A DNA stretch of 64,000 bases from Casuarius casuarius (Eukaryota > Chordata > Aves > Casuariiformes > Casuariidae). Positions within the stretch are counted from its first letter, which is position 1, and every line of letters begins with the position of its first letter. A program made the position numbers and the translations under genes. Shown one piece after another: positions 27,432 to 38,150 of the stretch. Location: contig PTFA01000111.1 in assembly GCA_003342895.1 (NCBI GenBank), forward strand, positions 222,199-286,198, read 5' to 3'. The notes under the pieces were generated by a model. It worked only from the letters and a program-made list of their open reading frames with translations, was not told the DNA's origin and ran no database searches.

Positions 27432-27472
27432 CATTTTCTAGACACCCATACTGCTGGGTGTCTAGAAAAATG
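27432..27472. repeat. Hairpin with 17/18-bp arms and a 6-nt loop
   Basis: Left arm 27432-27448 (CATTTTCTAGACACCCA), loop TACTGC, right arm 27455-27472. The arms pair except for one extra A in the right arm; the inner 15 bp pair perfectly. Stem and loop are shorter than a usual microRNA precursor. Confidence 0.9.
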
Positions 27473-29019
27473 ATGTATAAGTGACTGAGGTGGTGAGATA
27501 GTATACTACTTCTAGAAGTCATAGTTCTGCAATCTCTGTTAAATCTCGTCTCTTACAAGTTGCTTGGGCTCATGTTGGTGCATTTTCCTTTAGCCTTCTG
27601 GGTATGTTTAGTTGTCAATTGTTTTCTCTGGGTTTCATATAGACACCTACAGTAAAAGCAGGCACTTTGACATCCAAGAATAAGCTTGGTGTGTTACTAC
27701 CTAAAAGCCCACTTCCAGCCCTGTATTATTGAGGCAGTATTACTGTCTGAAGAAGAAATACTGGACCTGGCATCACCATCCTGGGATAGTCATGGAAATT
27801 TTCCAATTGAAGATCCTGTAAGTAAAGAACACAATAAATTAGTATCCGTCCTTCTGTCTTCTGCGTCATCATGGACGGTCAGATGATCACCTGTGGATCT
27901 AGCCTGAGAGACTGCAGAGGGCAGTTTCTAGAACTACGTTATTTTATTGAATGTTTCTTCTGTAGGAGGGTGGGTGAAAATTACAGTCTGTGTGCCAGCT
28001 CAGGCTGAAAGTAATTTCATCTGTCTCTAAATACTACTGGGACTTGTCTGGCCTTCAGCTTTGCTAAAAGGAGATTCCGAGAATCAAATTAGCTGAGAAA
28101 CTTTATAAAGTTGACTGATGCCATTGTTGTATCTATTGACAATGCCAATGTTGCTAGACATTTCTAACGAGCTTTCTACTCCTGAACGGCTAACTGTGTA
28201 ACCTCAGCACTACTTAATTCAGTAAGCTCTGCAAAACCCGCCTCGTCAGGTCGATACTTGAAAAGTTAACATGCTTTATTCCTTGTTACTTTTAGATGTA
28301 CCTGAGTGAGGTAACCAAAGGTGTTCAAATAATTAGATATATTTAGGTGTCTGGTACATAGGATCCAATTTCCTTTTATGGGTCCATGAAGTTAGCTGTT
28401 TGTACCAAAGCCAGTGGAAAGCTAAGGACCTGATCCTCTTGACTTCTGAACTGCCTAAATTCTGGATTTCAGGATAGCTGTATGACATTCTTGACACAGC
28501 ACTTTAACAAGTCACAGAAATGAATAATGGAAGGAGGAATAGCTGTTCAGGCTAGTGCCAGCTCAAATTGATGGGCTTAAGCAGCCGAGGATAGCACCCT
28601 GCCGAGATACTGGGAGCAGCTTAGCTACATTAGCCTCTCTTTCGGCAGGGCTCACCATCTTGGGCTTGGTGCTACATGAAAGGACCTGAGCTATTTCTGT
28701 TTCTGTTTCAAGTTTAGTCAACAGTAACTCGGATCCCTGTTGTGATACTGAAATGTCCTAAGAGTGTCTAAATTTGTTTTTCTCTCTGTCTTGAACAGAC
28801 TTCCTGATGCTAAAAGTTGGGACAATCTGTCTGAGCCTAGCAATTTGTTTCTGTCAAAGGACAAGTTTCATTACCAGCAGGGCTCTGAGATTTTCAGCAA
28901 GTAGAAGGTAAGTTAGCAGTCTCCAAGAGGTGCCACAAATACGTGGAGTGAGCATCTTCCAGCAGCTGTTCTAGAAGAGTTCTTATGCCTAGGTCAGAGT
29001 GCCAGGACAAAACAATTTT

Positions 29020-29065
29020 ATTTAAAACTCCCACACAGTGGGAGTAATTTAAAACTCCACACAGT
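29020..29065. repeat. Short direct duplication with hairpin
   Basis: ATTTAAAACTCCCACACAGT (29020-29039) is repeated at 29047-29065 with one C missing. The first copy also forms ACTCCCA/TGGGAGT around CACAG. Confidence 0.85.
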
Positions 29066-29356
29066 CACTTCATGTCTAATACTTCATCAGAGCACCCTGC
29101 GTCCTGTGAGAGTGCCTTGAGTGAAATCGGCAACATCCTATGGACTAAGACATAAGCATGTATGAATTCTGCAATGACTGAGTAGGATTTCATTCTTCTT
29201 TCCTTCTCTCTGACAATAGTACGACATACACACACCTAGATAAAAATGAGCCCTGAGCAAAGTCAGATATGCAACGTCTTACAATTTCTCAGAATGATCA
29301 CATTGATTTCTATGATATCACTTGGGAAGAAAACCACAGGATTATACTGAAAATCA

Positions 29357-29401
29357 TGATTGGCATGGTTACAGGGATTGTGATCGGCGTGGTTAGAGGG
29401 A
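29357..29401. repeat. Tandem duplication, 24-bp period
   Basis: TGATTGGCATGGTTACAGGG at 29357 recurs at 29381 as TGATCGGCGTGGTTAGAGGG. Over 21 bases 18 match. Confidence 0.8.
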
Positions 29402-30788
29402 AGAGCATGGAAACATGAGGAAGATTTATTTCCTTTTCTTTGAAGAAGACTGCTATCATTTACACTAACAGAATACCAATACCAATGAAAGTGGCAATTT
29501 TAAATGTATATTGTAATAATTTTATGGTACATTTTTCTGAAATTCTGTTAACAGATCCCTTGAGTTTCCTTCCAAATAGATGCTATGATATGGATTAAAT
29601 ATAGTATTTAGCAGGTGAGTTATCCCACAAAATTCTGTCAAATTAAGTCATGATCAGAATGAAATATAATAATATTTTGCATTAAACTTTTGCTTTGGGC
29701 TTTGTTTTTTTAGTTTAGTTTTGTTTTGTTTTTTGTTCTGTGGTGCTCTTTGCAGCAAGGCTAAGGTAAAAAAAAAGACATCTGGTCAGAATTTCATCCC
29801 AAATTCATACCATGTTTTACGATTCTGCTATTAATACTGTGAGAGAATTTTCTCTTTTCAAGTGAAAACATATTCTTGTAAGTGTTTCAAGCCATTAAGT
29901 AAACTATTTCGTATTCACTCCCAATATGAAGCAAATAGTGCACAAAAAGCCAAAGTTTTAAAAATATCTTTAAAATATTTCAGATGAATTATTTATTATT
30001 CCATTTACAATCTGAGAACAAATATCATGAAAAATATTATTTATAAGTTAATGGCATTGCTGGAACCCTATCTTCAAAGCATTGTGTTTATTAACCATGT
30101 CTACCTTTCATTTCTTCAGGCTACAGTAATAGTAATATATCTGTCATCTACCTCAAAGAAACATTCTGAGGATTAATCATTTACTTCTAGATTTCAAACA
30201 GGAGTCTACAGTTAGCTTCCAAAATTTATATTTATGTATTTCCCAGTCTTTAGTTCCTGATAATGTTAGCCAGTCTATTAATTTTTTTAAAATAAAAAGT
30301 CTTCTGAAAATAGGTTTGCTGTTTGGAAAGCTTTATGAGGCTTCAAGCACTGTGGGTTGTAAGTGCTTAGAGTAATTTATATTTGTTATTTATGGTTTCC
30401 TCTGGTAGGAAGAAGAGTAGATATAAATCTTCACATCTTCAGGATGTGCAGAAATACACATTTCTGCAGTATGTACAAGGAAAATCAGAGGCATGTATTT
30501 TTGCTTTACCAGTTAGTTAATAAGAACACATGAAAAAGGTGTGTTTCCAGTCTGATGAATGAATATTTAGCTGCAGAATAAATTATGACTTTATCATGAC
30601 TTTACATTAATCCAGATAACAACACTTCTCTTCATTATATTATCAGAATATGTCTAAAGCTACAGCTGTAAAAAAGCCAGAGTAAAGTCACTTACATTTC
30701 ATTCAGAAAGTCTATTTCCATAGACTAGACCAAAATACCAAAATATGAGCTTGATACACATACTTTTTTCAGGCATATTGCCACCTCA

Positions 30789-30847
30789 TCTTTTTTTCTT
30801 TTTTTTTTCTTTTTTTCTTTTTTTTTCCTTTTTTTTTCCTTTTTTTT
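30789..30847. repeat. Homopyrimidine tract, 59 nt
   Basis: Runs of 6-9 T separated by C or CC with no purine from 30789 to 30847; T-rich to 30854. Long mirror-like pyrimidine tracts can form triplex DNA, but the symmetry here is only approximate. Confidence 0.9.
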
Positions 30848-33834
30848 GTTTTTTGACATCGCAGCTTGGCAATCCCCAGAAGAATTAGCACTATCACAAG
30901 CATATTAGTCACTTGCCATCAAACCAAAGTCGCTTCATACATGATGACCCACACGAATTAGTCAAAAAGCGTGAAATGTCTTGCTATGAAAAATTCATGT
31001 CTGTGAAGAACGTTATGTAAAACAATGTTTCTATGCACTCTACTAGGGATTTTATTTTGGATAAGTGAAAATGTGAAGTGAAATGTGATTTCATAAATGT
31101 GAAAGTTTCAGAGTCAGTTCTAACAAGTGGAAATGGTGCAATAAAGGGATAAAGGCTAAAATATTCTTATATGTCTTAGAGAGCCATCTGTTTCAAGCCA
31201 GAGAGCTAAAAAAGGTAATAAGAGAAGATATTGGGCATCTATGATAACGAAATAATTTTGCAGATAGTAGTATCCAAAAGTTTTTTTATTGATGTTTTCT
31301 ACCTTTGATTTTCACCCTTTAGTCATCAAATTTTGTTTGATAAATAACCACAAGGATAGCTTTCTGACATTATCCTCCATATTCACCAGTAATAACTTCT
31401 GCTGCATGTCAGGTGTAAAATGCAGTCAGAACCACACTTTTTTGTGGCACTCAATCAGTGAATGAGGAAAGACGGTCTTACTCTGAATGGTGTGACAACT
31501 TTATCGGTTAAATAATGATGTCTTCTCCTGAAGAATACTTGTGCTTGTGCTTGTTACAAGAAGATTTCCTATACAGATAAAAGTATTTCACTGTGCAACC
31601 AGTACAGCTTGTTTATCACTGATGACAGACCAGGTAAGTGCGCTCTTCATGAAGATGAAAGTACAGCTAAAATTCAGTTATACATTAATTTGCTTTCACC
31701 ATTCCTTTCCAGCGGGCAGGTGAGTACATAAGAACTCTTTTTTATCAGTATGAGAGAATCTGTATTGCTGTCATTCTGAGAGGCCAAGGGTTAGAGGGTA
31801 TACATGTAGATAACAAAAGAACAGGCACTATGCTGAAAAGATAAACATCAAAACAAGAAACTATAAGCAACTGCTTGAGAAACACATACTTATGAAGAAA
31901 AGAGAATGCAAGGAAATGAGGCCATATTAAGTCAACAAAAAAGGCAGCAGTGCCAGAATGTAGCTCCTACATTTTGTGATACTTCTGAAGCTGAACAACT
32001 CTATGCTGCATCTACTAATCCCTTGATAACAATAGTGAAACAATGATTAATTTGACCTTTTTTTCCTGCGTTGTTCTTTTCTATACAACAGGAGAAACTA
32101 TAAATGCAGTGCTAAATGCTACTAATGAGGCTGACAGAAATCTATTTAAGGCAGTGCTTCTTCTAGTAAACAATAGTGCATTTGGGATGTTTTACAAGTA
32201 TGACACCCTAAGTTAACTGAGAACAGGCTTACTCATATAATGCTCTGAGAACAGGGTTGTTGTGAACGACTTTCTGAGATAACTTTACCCTGCTTTCTTT
32301 GGAAGGAGGTAAAACGGTTAAAGTTCTCTTTCTTCTTCTGCCTCTAATCCTCGCTCCAGTCTCTCCTACTGCCATTCAGTACTCCCCCACTAGAGACACC
32401 CATCCTGTAAACCAGAACGTTAAAAACGTGATTATTTTTAAAGCTTTGAGGGGTCTGGTTACAGAATGGCTCCACAACCAGTTCTAAAGGAAGAACTGAA
32501 AGAGCATAGTAATGCAGAGTGGTAAAACTGGCAGAAACGAAAAACATCTTTATCAAGAAAAAGTATAACCTTTCCCTGAACATAGCATGTTACATGTTGC
32601 CCACATAAAGCCTGTACTTGAAAGTGAGAGCAGGGATACCTACCAAGCAGCCATCAAACACTTTCTACTTTCCAGTCCTGATGTGCAAAATTCCCTTTTG
32701 CTGGAGCACGGGAATGTTACACATGCAAGTGGATGTGCACCTAAATGTGTCAAGTCATGACAAGAAAGGGTTTGGGCAGATGGCGGTGTTACCTAATGAA
32801 GCCGTTTTCGGTCACAGGGTCCTGCTATATGGTACAGCTTAGGCCTCACTCTTTCGTGCTCCGGGTGGCATGTGCGAGGTAACAGGGCTGCCACTTGGAG
32901 ACCGTACTGACAGCCTGTATCCGGTGTGCAGAGACCAGAAAAGATGCAGGTGCTGTGCATCACCAAGGCACCACTCCGGTAATTATCATGATAGATTGCA
33001 CGCTCCCTAATGTAATGGGTCAGGGCCAGAGCACTATGCTCTCAGTATTGCACATCTTTGCTGAAGATAGTGATATGTGTAATACAAGAGTACAATGAAC
33101 TCTGAGCATGGATACATTTGAGCAGGGAGGATCTGGGAAATAAAAAGGAAAGAGGAACTAAACATCAGTTAGGTTATGTGGAGTTAGACTATGTCCTTCT
33201 TGATAAAAAGATTTTAAAACATTTCATTGGTATCTCAAAGGAATATTTTGGAGACAGGCATCACTGGAATAATTATCTGTTCTGAATATTACTTTTAAAG
33301 CTGGCATGAAGAAGAGAAATAGTAGCAGAAAAAACAAGTGAAGAGTAGTTTAAAGTTAAAAAACTTAAAATATTTTCTAATGCCAGATTTCAACATGCCT
33401 GAAATAGCAGAGCACTTCATAGACTGCAGTTGCAACAACAAATAAAATGTGATTCTTTCCATGTCTAAAATACTATTGTAGGAAACTAAGGTATGCGGAT
33501 ATGAATGGATAAGTACATGCTGCATGACCGATTGTGTGGCCATGATAACACAAAAGGAAATAATCCTTTTTGGTTGGTACAACCAACAACAGTGAGGCAC
33601 TGAAATAGTTTTGTTGGGGTTTCTTTGTTGTCATTCTAGCACTCATTTATTAAAAGGATAGTAAGTTCTAGATACCTCACAAGTGTTTGGAGTTTATTTT
33701 ATTCTGAATGACTTAGCAATTTAATATTTAGATATGATTTTTACAATTGGAAAACCTTGCAATCAAGTTTGGAAGACTGTCTCCATCTTAGATAACAGGT
33801 GCATCTACTTTTAACATGTTTAGTATATCACAGA

Positions 33835-33839
33835 CAGAG
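33835..33839. repeat. Left target-site duplication of the solo LTR
   Basis: CAGAG, identical to 34267-34271. The pair marks the exact integration site. Confidence 0.85.
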
Positions 33840-34266
33840 TGTATGGGAAAGTGCGGAAGAATGTCGAGGAGATAGACGATGGAGGCTAGCCAGACTGTTC
33901 CGTGGGAAAAGGAGCATCAACAGGGCATGTTGACCCATAGTCACGTGGCTGAGCCTGTGCCAGGGTGGCTTCAAAGCCCAAACCTGGGCTTTGAATCGAG
34001 AATTACAATGAGCTCAACATGCTTACTGCGCATGTGTATAGTACATAAAAACTTCATCTAGTGCAGCCCCCAGTGTTCCTCACCCTGGACCAATGCTCAG
34101 CGGTACCAGGGATCCCCCGCTCCATTATTGCCTCGATCGGGAAAACGCCGGGGAACCCCCATTCAGACGCAGAGGTAATAAATGCTCCATATCGACCATT
34201 GTATGCCTTGTGTTTGTGTATCCGTCCCTGCTGGGAGTCCAGGCGGTGCCCCGCCTCACCCTTACA
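33840..34266 (+). mobile_element. Solo LTR of an endogenous retrovirus, exact 5-bp target duplication
   Basis: A 427-bp unit beginning TGTATGGG and ending ACCCTTACA, so it has the TG...CA ends of a retroviral LTR; the first and last 8 bases pair at 7 of 8 positions. It is flanked by the identical 5-mer CAGAG at 33835-33839 and 34267-34271, the footprint of integrase. Orientation is plus: a TATA-like stretch lies at about 34037-34050 and a polyadenylation signal AATAAA at 34177-34182, followed by a GT-rich stretch and a GC-rich end that would be U5. No internal retroviral genes lie beside it, so it is a solo LTR left by recombination between two LTRs. A 5-bp duplication fits class III (ERVL-like) elements, but I do not recognise the subfamily. 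It is more GC- and CpG-rich than its surroundings. Confidence 0.85.
33970..33995 (+). repeat. Perfect 11-bp stem, 4-nt loop, inside the LTR U3
   Basis: TTCAAAGCCCA (33970-33980), loop AACC, then TGGGCTTTGAA (33985-33995). The arms pair without mismatch. It lies upstream of the TATA-like stretch, so it would be in the U3 region. Its function is unknown; a protein-binding palindrome is one possibility. Confidence 0.8.
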
Positions 34267-34271
34267 CAGAG
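34267..34271. repeat. Right target-site duplication of the solo LTR
   Basis: CAGAG, identical to 33835-33839. Both copies are unmutated. Confidence 0.85.
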
Positions 34272-35125
34272 GAAGGGCATTAAGGATTGCATTGCAGTCT
34301 TCTTGAGAAAAGGTCCCTATGTAATCAATAGAGAGAAGAGACATCCCTAAGAAGATGGTTCAATTCACTTGTGATAGGTGTCTACCTATCTTCAGTCTAG
34401 TGTTTAGAGAACATATAGGATGTTTTGAGTGCCTGCATTCACTAAGGATCGAGGTCAGCTAGCCTGCTTCTGGGGATAGACCCTAACGGAGCTTTTTTTA
34501 TTTAAAAAAATGGTAGTAACAATGGCTTCCTATTTGTGTTTGCATAAAAGACTAGCCCCTTAGGAAGTTGTAAAAACTCTATTATAAGCTTTTTTGAAGT
34601 TCAAACATACATCTCATAAATGCCAGCAAAAGAAAGCACTCTCTTCCAGGGAAGTCCGCAGAGAGCTTTTTCTCCTCTCCTCCTGTTAAAGTTAGGCCAC
34701 TGCTAGGCCAGGAATGAAAGAATCATGAGGCAGTGCAGAGAGTCTGATTCTCACCCATAATTGAGGTTCTTCACCCTGATCCCAGCAGAGCTCCTGCACT
34801 TTATGTTAGACAGTCATTGAAACAGTCCTAGCGCTAAGGATCAGAAACTTCCACATACTTCCCAGCTGAGTGACATACTGACCAAGTAAAACTAACCCCC
34901 CTGCCTTGGCTGGTTACTTTCTGAACTGATGTCTGCCCAGTGCTGAGTCTGAAGAAAAGAGTTGGCATGTACTTTCACGAACAGCATTTGGTAAGCTGAT
35001 ACTTATGGTTTCTGTGACGTGTCCAACCGAGAATGACAGTCTGCTGTTTCTGGGCCAGAGGCTCTAGCTTTTTCAAGCTTTATTCCACAGAGTTAAATCA
35101 GAAGCTTCTTAATCTTGGGTAGCAC

Positions 35126-35169
35126 TAGAGTGTTAGATATGGAACTGTAGAGTGTTAGATGTGAAACCG
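35126..35169. repeat. Tandem duplication, 2 x 22 bp
   Basis: Copies 35126-35147 and 35148-35169, each starting TAGAGTGTTAGAT, with 19 of 22 bases the same. Confidence 0.85.
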
Positions 35170-36697
35170 GTCCTTGTATCTATCTCCACAACAGGTACTT
35201 CAGCACAGGACCAGGAGTCTCGGGACCTTGCAGGCCAAAGAGGGAGCAAATTTGAGAACTGACAGGACTAGCCAGTGCTAGAAAGAGGACAATCTTAATA
35301 TAGAATTTGAGGGATTTTTTTGGTTTCCTAATTCCACATTTGCGGTATGTTTTCTCCCTTGTAGACATCTCCTTATTCTCATATGTGAAATAGAGAAGGA
35401 TACTGACCTCCTTTTTAAAGCACTTCTGAAATCCATTGAAGAAAAATGCAATAAAAAATACATGTAGTAATGACACTTGAGATTATTTTTAGGCTAGTTA
35501 ATGTGCTTCAGATCAAATACCTATTAATCATTGAAGTGAAAACATATAAAGGCTTGTACACTCAAAGCAGATATATTATACATGCAATGACTTCTTGTCG
35601 GTCGTGCATTGGTTTATGGCATCTGAAATGAACCAAAATGGAGGACATAGAATGTATCTTATGGAAATAAGATAATAAAAAGAAGGTGAAGCATAATAAA
35701 ATTAGAAATGAAAAAGTGAAAAATTATATATCTACAGTTTGCATCAGTGCTAAGTAAACTTTTCAGTGATTTCTATCTATAGATGCTTATTCAGACTTCA
35801 CCTGTGTTGCCTGAAAAAGAGCTACAGAGCTTATAAGTATTTCTTTTTTTCTCATCAGTTTGTGTTAGTTTGGCATGGTTTCAGACAAGTTCCTTTTTAC
35901 CAATAGCCTCTGCTCTCAACTATACACACTTCCCTTAGCAAAACAAAATAAAAGTCATATTTCCGAAAGAGAAAAAATTCATGCATGAAACAAAAACAAG
36001 ATAAAAGAAAAATATACAAAAATTAAGTGCATATGAATTCTTCAATTTTGGACAAAAAATATCAAATTTCTCAAGATTTCTCAGCATAAACATTGCTATC
36101 CAAAGCAACTAGGACTGGCTATATCAAAATACGAACAGGCCCCCTCCCCAAATATGCGGTATGTCCTGTCCAGCTAAAGTGAATAAAAACGCTAACTGGT
36201 GTATCACCTAGTTTTAAAACAAACAAGAAATGGTCCATATTCTATCTTGATCAATACTGTAAAGTGCATGTAGAATATGAGGAACTGTGTTAGTGGAGTG
36301 GCTCTGGAGGGATGGATAAGGTAGGAGTTGAACATATAGCAACTAATATTACCAGAGATTTAGTACCGCTATAAGAACAGTATTTTAAACTGTATTCCCA
36401 CTTCTTTTCAGATAGTGAAATGCAAAGTTGAGTAAAAAAAACCCCAAAGTTATAAAAGAATAATGATTAATGTATAGTTATAATGTAAAGTTATTTTCAA
36501 TTTATACCTACTTTTTTTCCTTTTTACTAAACCAGTTTGTAGTCCTTTAATTTTTTTACTGTGTGATTAATAGAATGATTAATAGAATTCAGTGAGCATA
36601 ATAGACATAAATGTTTGGTAGGCAGCCACAAAAATAAATAAGTGGACTTTAATTCAAAGCAGAACTTTTCTGAGATGTTTCTAATGGAAACATAATG

Positions 36698-36717
36698 AAA
36701 AAAAAAAACAAAAAAAA
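36698..36717. repeat. A-rich low-complexity tract
   Basis: Two A runs separated by one C, followed by CCCC. Confidence 0.85.
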
Positions 36718-37355
36718 CCCCGCAAATTCCAGACAAATTGTTTGAAACACCTTATTCAAATTAAGAAGGAATGGAGGAAGCTGTCCAGCTCCACCATTAC
36801 TCTCCTCTTTTCCTGCACTCACAAAAATAAACAGCTGAAGACCCTAAACCAAAGAGCACAAGGATTTGTTTGCCAGAGCTGGTATCATCACCAGCATCCA
36901 GCTAACAAGTCAGGCAACCTGACCTATTCAGAAGGCGTGTTCTCTCTGTACCCATGACTATTCTTGACACTCATTAACACATCATTTACAATTTGCTGCT
37001 ATTAAAACATGTACTCATGAAAGGTAATTCTCAAGGCAGGGAGATTATGTAGTAATTGCATGCTCTAGCCACGCACTGTAACTAAGCAGCCCAGACCTCT
37101 TGTACTGCTGGCAGTGAGCCCTTGTGGTTGAGGCACTCCACTGACTGCATTTCCCAGTTTTCCAGGAGTAGCATGCTATGCCCCATACAGCATTTCTGCT
37201 TCTTCGGTTGTGCAGTACCTGATCTCACCTCTTCCAGTTGAAATTGGTGCCTTGAATAACATTTGCACTGCTGTGACGTTCTGCCGCTGTTTTCATTCCT
37301 AAAAAATAAAGCTTTCTGCATGGTTATCACTGACATATAGTTTATATTGGAAGTG

Positions 37356-38150
37356 GAATCACAGAAATCACAGAACCATCTGGGTAGGAAGGACCCTCAG
37401 TAGGTCCATAGTCCAAACCTGTGCCCAAAACAGGGCCAGCTCCGGGGTCAGACAAGGCTGCTCAAGTCTGTGTCCAGTGGAGTCTTGAAAATTTCCAAGG
37501 ATGGAGATAGCACAAACTCATGGGGCACCCGCTCCACTGCCTGATGGTAGTCACAGGGAAAATGATTTTCCTTCCATCCTGAACCTCTCTCTGAACCACT
37601 TTCTTTCCAGCTCATCCTCCCACCATGCCCTGCTGTGAGGAGCCCGGTTCTGTCTCCTCGATGATCCTTTGCAGGCTCTGGAAGGGCCTGTTTGGTGCCT
37701 TCCCTGGGCTGAGCCAGCCCAGCTCCGCCAGCCTCTCCTCACAGGGCAGGTGCTCCAGTCCCCAGTGCCTTGTCCACATCCTGCCGGCACTGGGGGGACC
37801 AGAACTGGGTGCAGCGCTCTAGAAGTGGTCAGACAAGTGCTGCGTAGAGGGGGATGATCCCTTCCCTCCATCTATGCGCCATGGTCCTGCCCATCCAGCC
37901 CAGATGCTGCTGGCCCCTTTGCTGCCAGGGCATGCTCACTGCTGGCTCTCCTTCAGCTCACTGCTCGCCTCGACCCCCAGGGCCTCCCCACAGAGCTGCT
38001 ACCTGCCCCTCCACCCCCAGCCTGTGTAGGGGCTCTTCCTTCCCCGGGGGCAGGACATGGCATTTGTTCTTGTTGAATTTCATGAGGGTCCTGTTGGCTG
38101 CTCCTCCAGCTTGTCTGGATCCCACTGGCTCTGCCCTGGGGCATATTGAG
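37356..38150 (-). mobile_element. CR1 LINE, 5'-truncated 3' end
   Basis: A non-LTR retrotransposon fragment on the minus strand. Its 3' end is at 37356-37376, where the plus strand reads AATCACAGAAATCACAGAACC, the reverse of the short repeated tail (ATTCTGTG-type) typical of CR1. Further in, the minus strand encodes the C-terminal part of the CR1 ORF2 protein in broken frames: TLMKFNKNKCHVLPPGK at about 38000-38090, matching the family's MKFN-K-VLHLG block, and the ELERKWFRERF stretch near 37600. The element is GC-rich (about 37550-38120) in contrast to the AT-rich surroundings, which produces several spurious open frames here. The 5' boundary near 38150 is approximate. CR1 of this type is abundant in birds and other sauropsids. 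Confidence 0.9.

Larger units (their letters stand above)
23380..33834. other. AT-rich unassigned DNA with small hairpins and local duplications
   Basis: No gene recognised. It holds an 11-bp near-perfect palindrome (23824-23847), an 18-bp-arm hairpin (27432-27472), a plus-strand exon-like stretch (28799-28907), two short tandem duplications (29020-29065 and 29357-29401) and a homopyrimidine tract (30789-30847). The stretch 32300-33110 is less AT-rich and contains two 67-74-codon open frames without recognisable similarity. Confidence 0.5.
34272..37355. other. AT-rich unassigned DNA between the solo LTR and the minus-strand CR1
   Basis: No gene recognised. It contains a 22-bp imperfect tandem duplication (35126-35169) and an A-rich tract (36698-36717). 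An 84-codon minus-strand open frame at 37082-37336 next to the CR1 has no recognisable family. Confidence 0.5.

Noticed and set aside
34054..34350. Three overlapping open frames (81-96 codons)
   Set aside because: They fall mostly within the GC-rich end of the solo LTR, which is noncoding, and overlap each other on both strands.
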